This document shows positions 63,949-64,000 of a stretch of DNA of 64,000 nt, piece by piece. The translations under genes were made by a program, and so were the position numbers. Position 1 is the first letter of the stretch; every line of letters begins with the position of its first letter. The stretch covers positions 62,001 through 126,000 of the forward strand of contig CAMZGS010000004.1 in NCBI GenBank assembly GCA_947306475.1, given 5' to 3'. This DNA comes from an uncultured Comamonas sp. Lineage in GTDB: Bacteria; Pseudomonadota; Gammaproteobacteria; Burkholderiales; Burkholderiaceae_C. The notes below the pieces were generated by a model, which was given only the letters and a program-made list of their open reading frames with translations, was not told the origin of the DNA and ran no database searches.

Positions 63949-64000
63949 TTATTGCCGGGCAATGCTCTTGCCGGCCTGGTCCTGGATGCCATCCCAGGAC
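63949..64000 (-). CDS. pstS: Phosphate-binding protein PstS, C-terminal end only
   Basis: Only the last 16 residues and TAA lie in the window (SWDGIQDQAGKSIARQ). The identification rests on position: the gene is immediately upstream of pstC in the pst operon, and the tail Trp-Asp... Gly-Lys pattern is like PstS ends. The Pho box expected upstream is outside the window. Confidence 0.75.
   Translation of the reverse strand, partial: SWDGIQDQAGKSIARQ

Overview
The window is a stretch of an ordinary, G+C-rich betaproteobacterial chromosome, most likely family Comamonadaceae (Acidovorax/Comamonas-like). The evidence is protein-level resemblance of the housekeeping genes (rpsU, rho, dnaX, ppk1, pst/pho), squalene genes of the hpnCDE type, dense gene packing with many 4-base start/stop overlaps, and short dispersed palindromic repeats with an AGCTGC-nn-GCGCTT core that I associate with this family. 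The genus cannot be told. No insertion sequence, prophage, integrase, CRISPR array or replication origin was seen, and no stretch over 300 bases lacks a gene.

Layout. 1-4.9 kb: 5' end of tig, tRNA-Leu(UAG) and an RND efflux pair (adaptor, then pump). 5-10.3 kb: squalene synthesis genes hpnC and hpnD-hpnE, split by lrgAB and a DUF3334 gene, then a DUF2788 membrane peptide. 10.5-14.1 kb: hemH, then a periplasmic two-domain rhodanese, a TsuA/YeeE-type thiosulfate permease and a 68-residue membrane protein with a C-terminal Cys. 14.2-19 kb: a MacAB-TolC-like export operon. 19-25.2 kb: tsaD, a DUF937 protein with an EF-hand-like loop, marR-fusC, rpsU, a divergent lysE/argP pair and yqeY. 25.4-30.5 kb: an EamA transporter, pmbA, darP, mogA, ppa and a DUF2889 gene. 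30.6-37.2 kb: a large hybrid histidine kinase translationally coupled to a REC-GGDEF diguanylate cyclase, then moaA-mobA. 37.2-40.7 kb: rnhA and a methyltransferase divergent from gloB-mltD, the same gene order as E. coli mltD-gloB-yafS-rnhA. 40.7-45.4 kb: dnaX-ybaB-recR, the 4.5S SRP RNA and a flavoprotein. 45.6-49.4 kb: trxA-rho, an EAL/HDOD protein and rpmE2. 49.6-54.4 kb: a GT-C-like membrane protein, a MATE transporter and ppx. 54.5-64 kb: an MFS transporter, then the phosphate/polyphosphate block pstS(partial)-pstC-pstA-pstB-phoU-phoB-phoR-ppk1, all on the minus strand.

How genes work together. Phosphate uptake (Pst), its PhoU/PhoR/PhoB signalling and polyphosphate synthesis (ppk1) form one directional block with ppx close by. 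Molybdenum cofactor genes occur at two places (mogA; moaA-mobA). The hybrid kinase and cyclase look like a phosphorelay feeding cyclic-di-GMP. The rhodanese/permease/small-protein trio looks like a thiosulfate or sulfane-sulfur module.

The most unusual structure is the repeat family: four full ~90-base palindromes between genes, and about five shorter related copies, three of which lie inside coding sequences (hpnC, a NodT-type outer-membrane factor, a MATE transporter) where codon use turns A+T-rich without breaking the frame. I found no clearly new multi-gene system; the sulfur trio with its small Cys-tailed protein and the coding-sequence repeats are the best leads.
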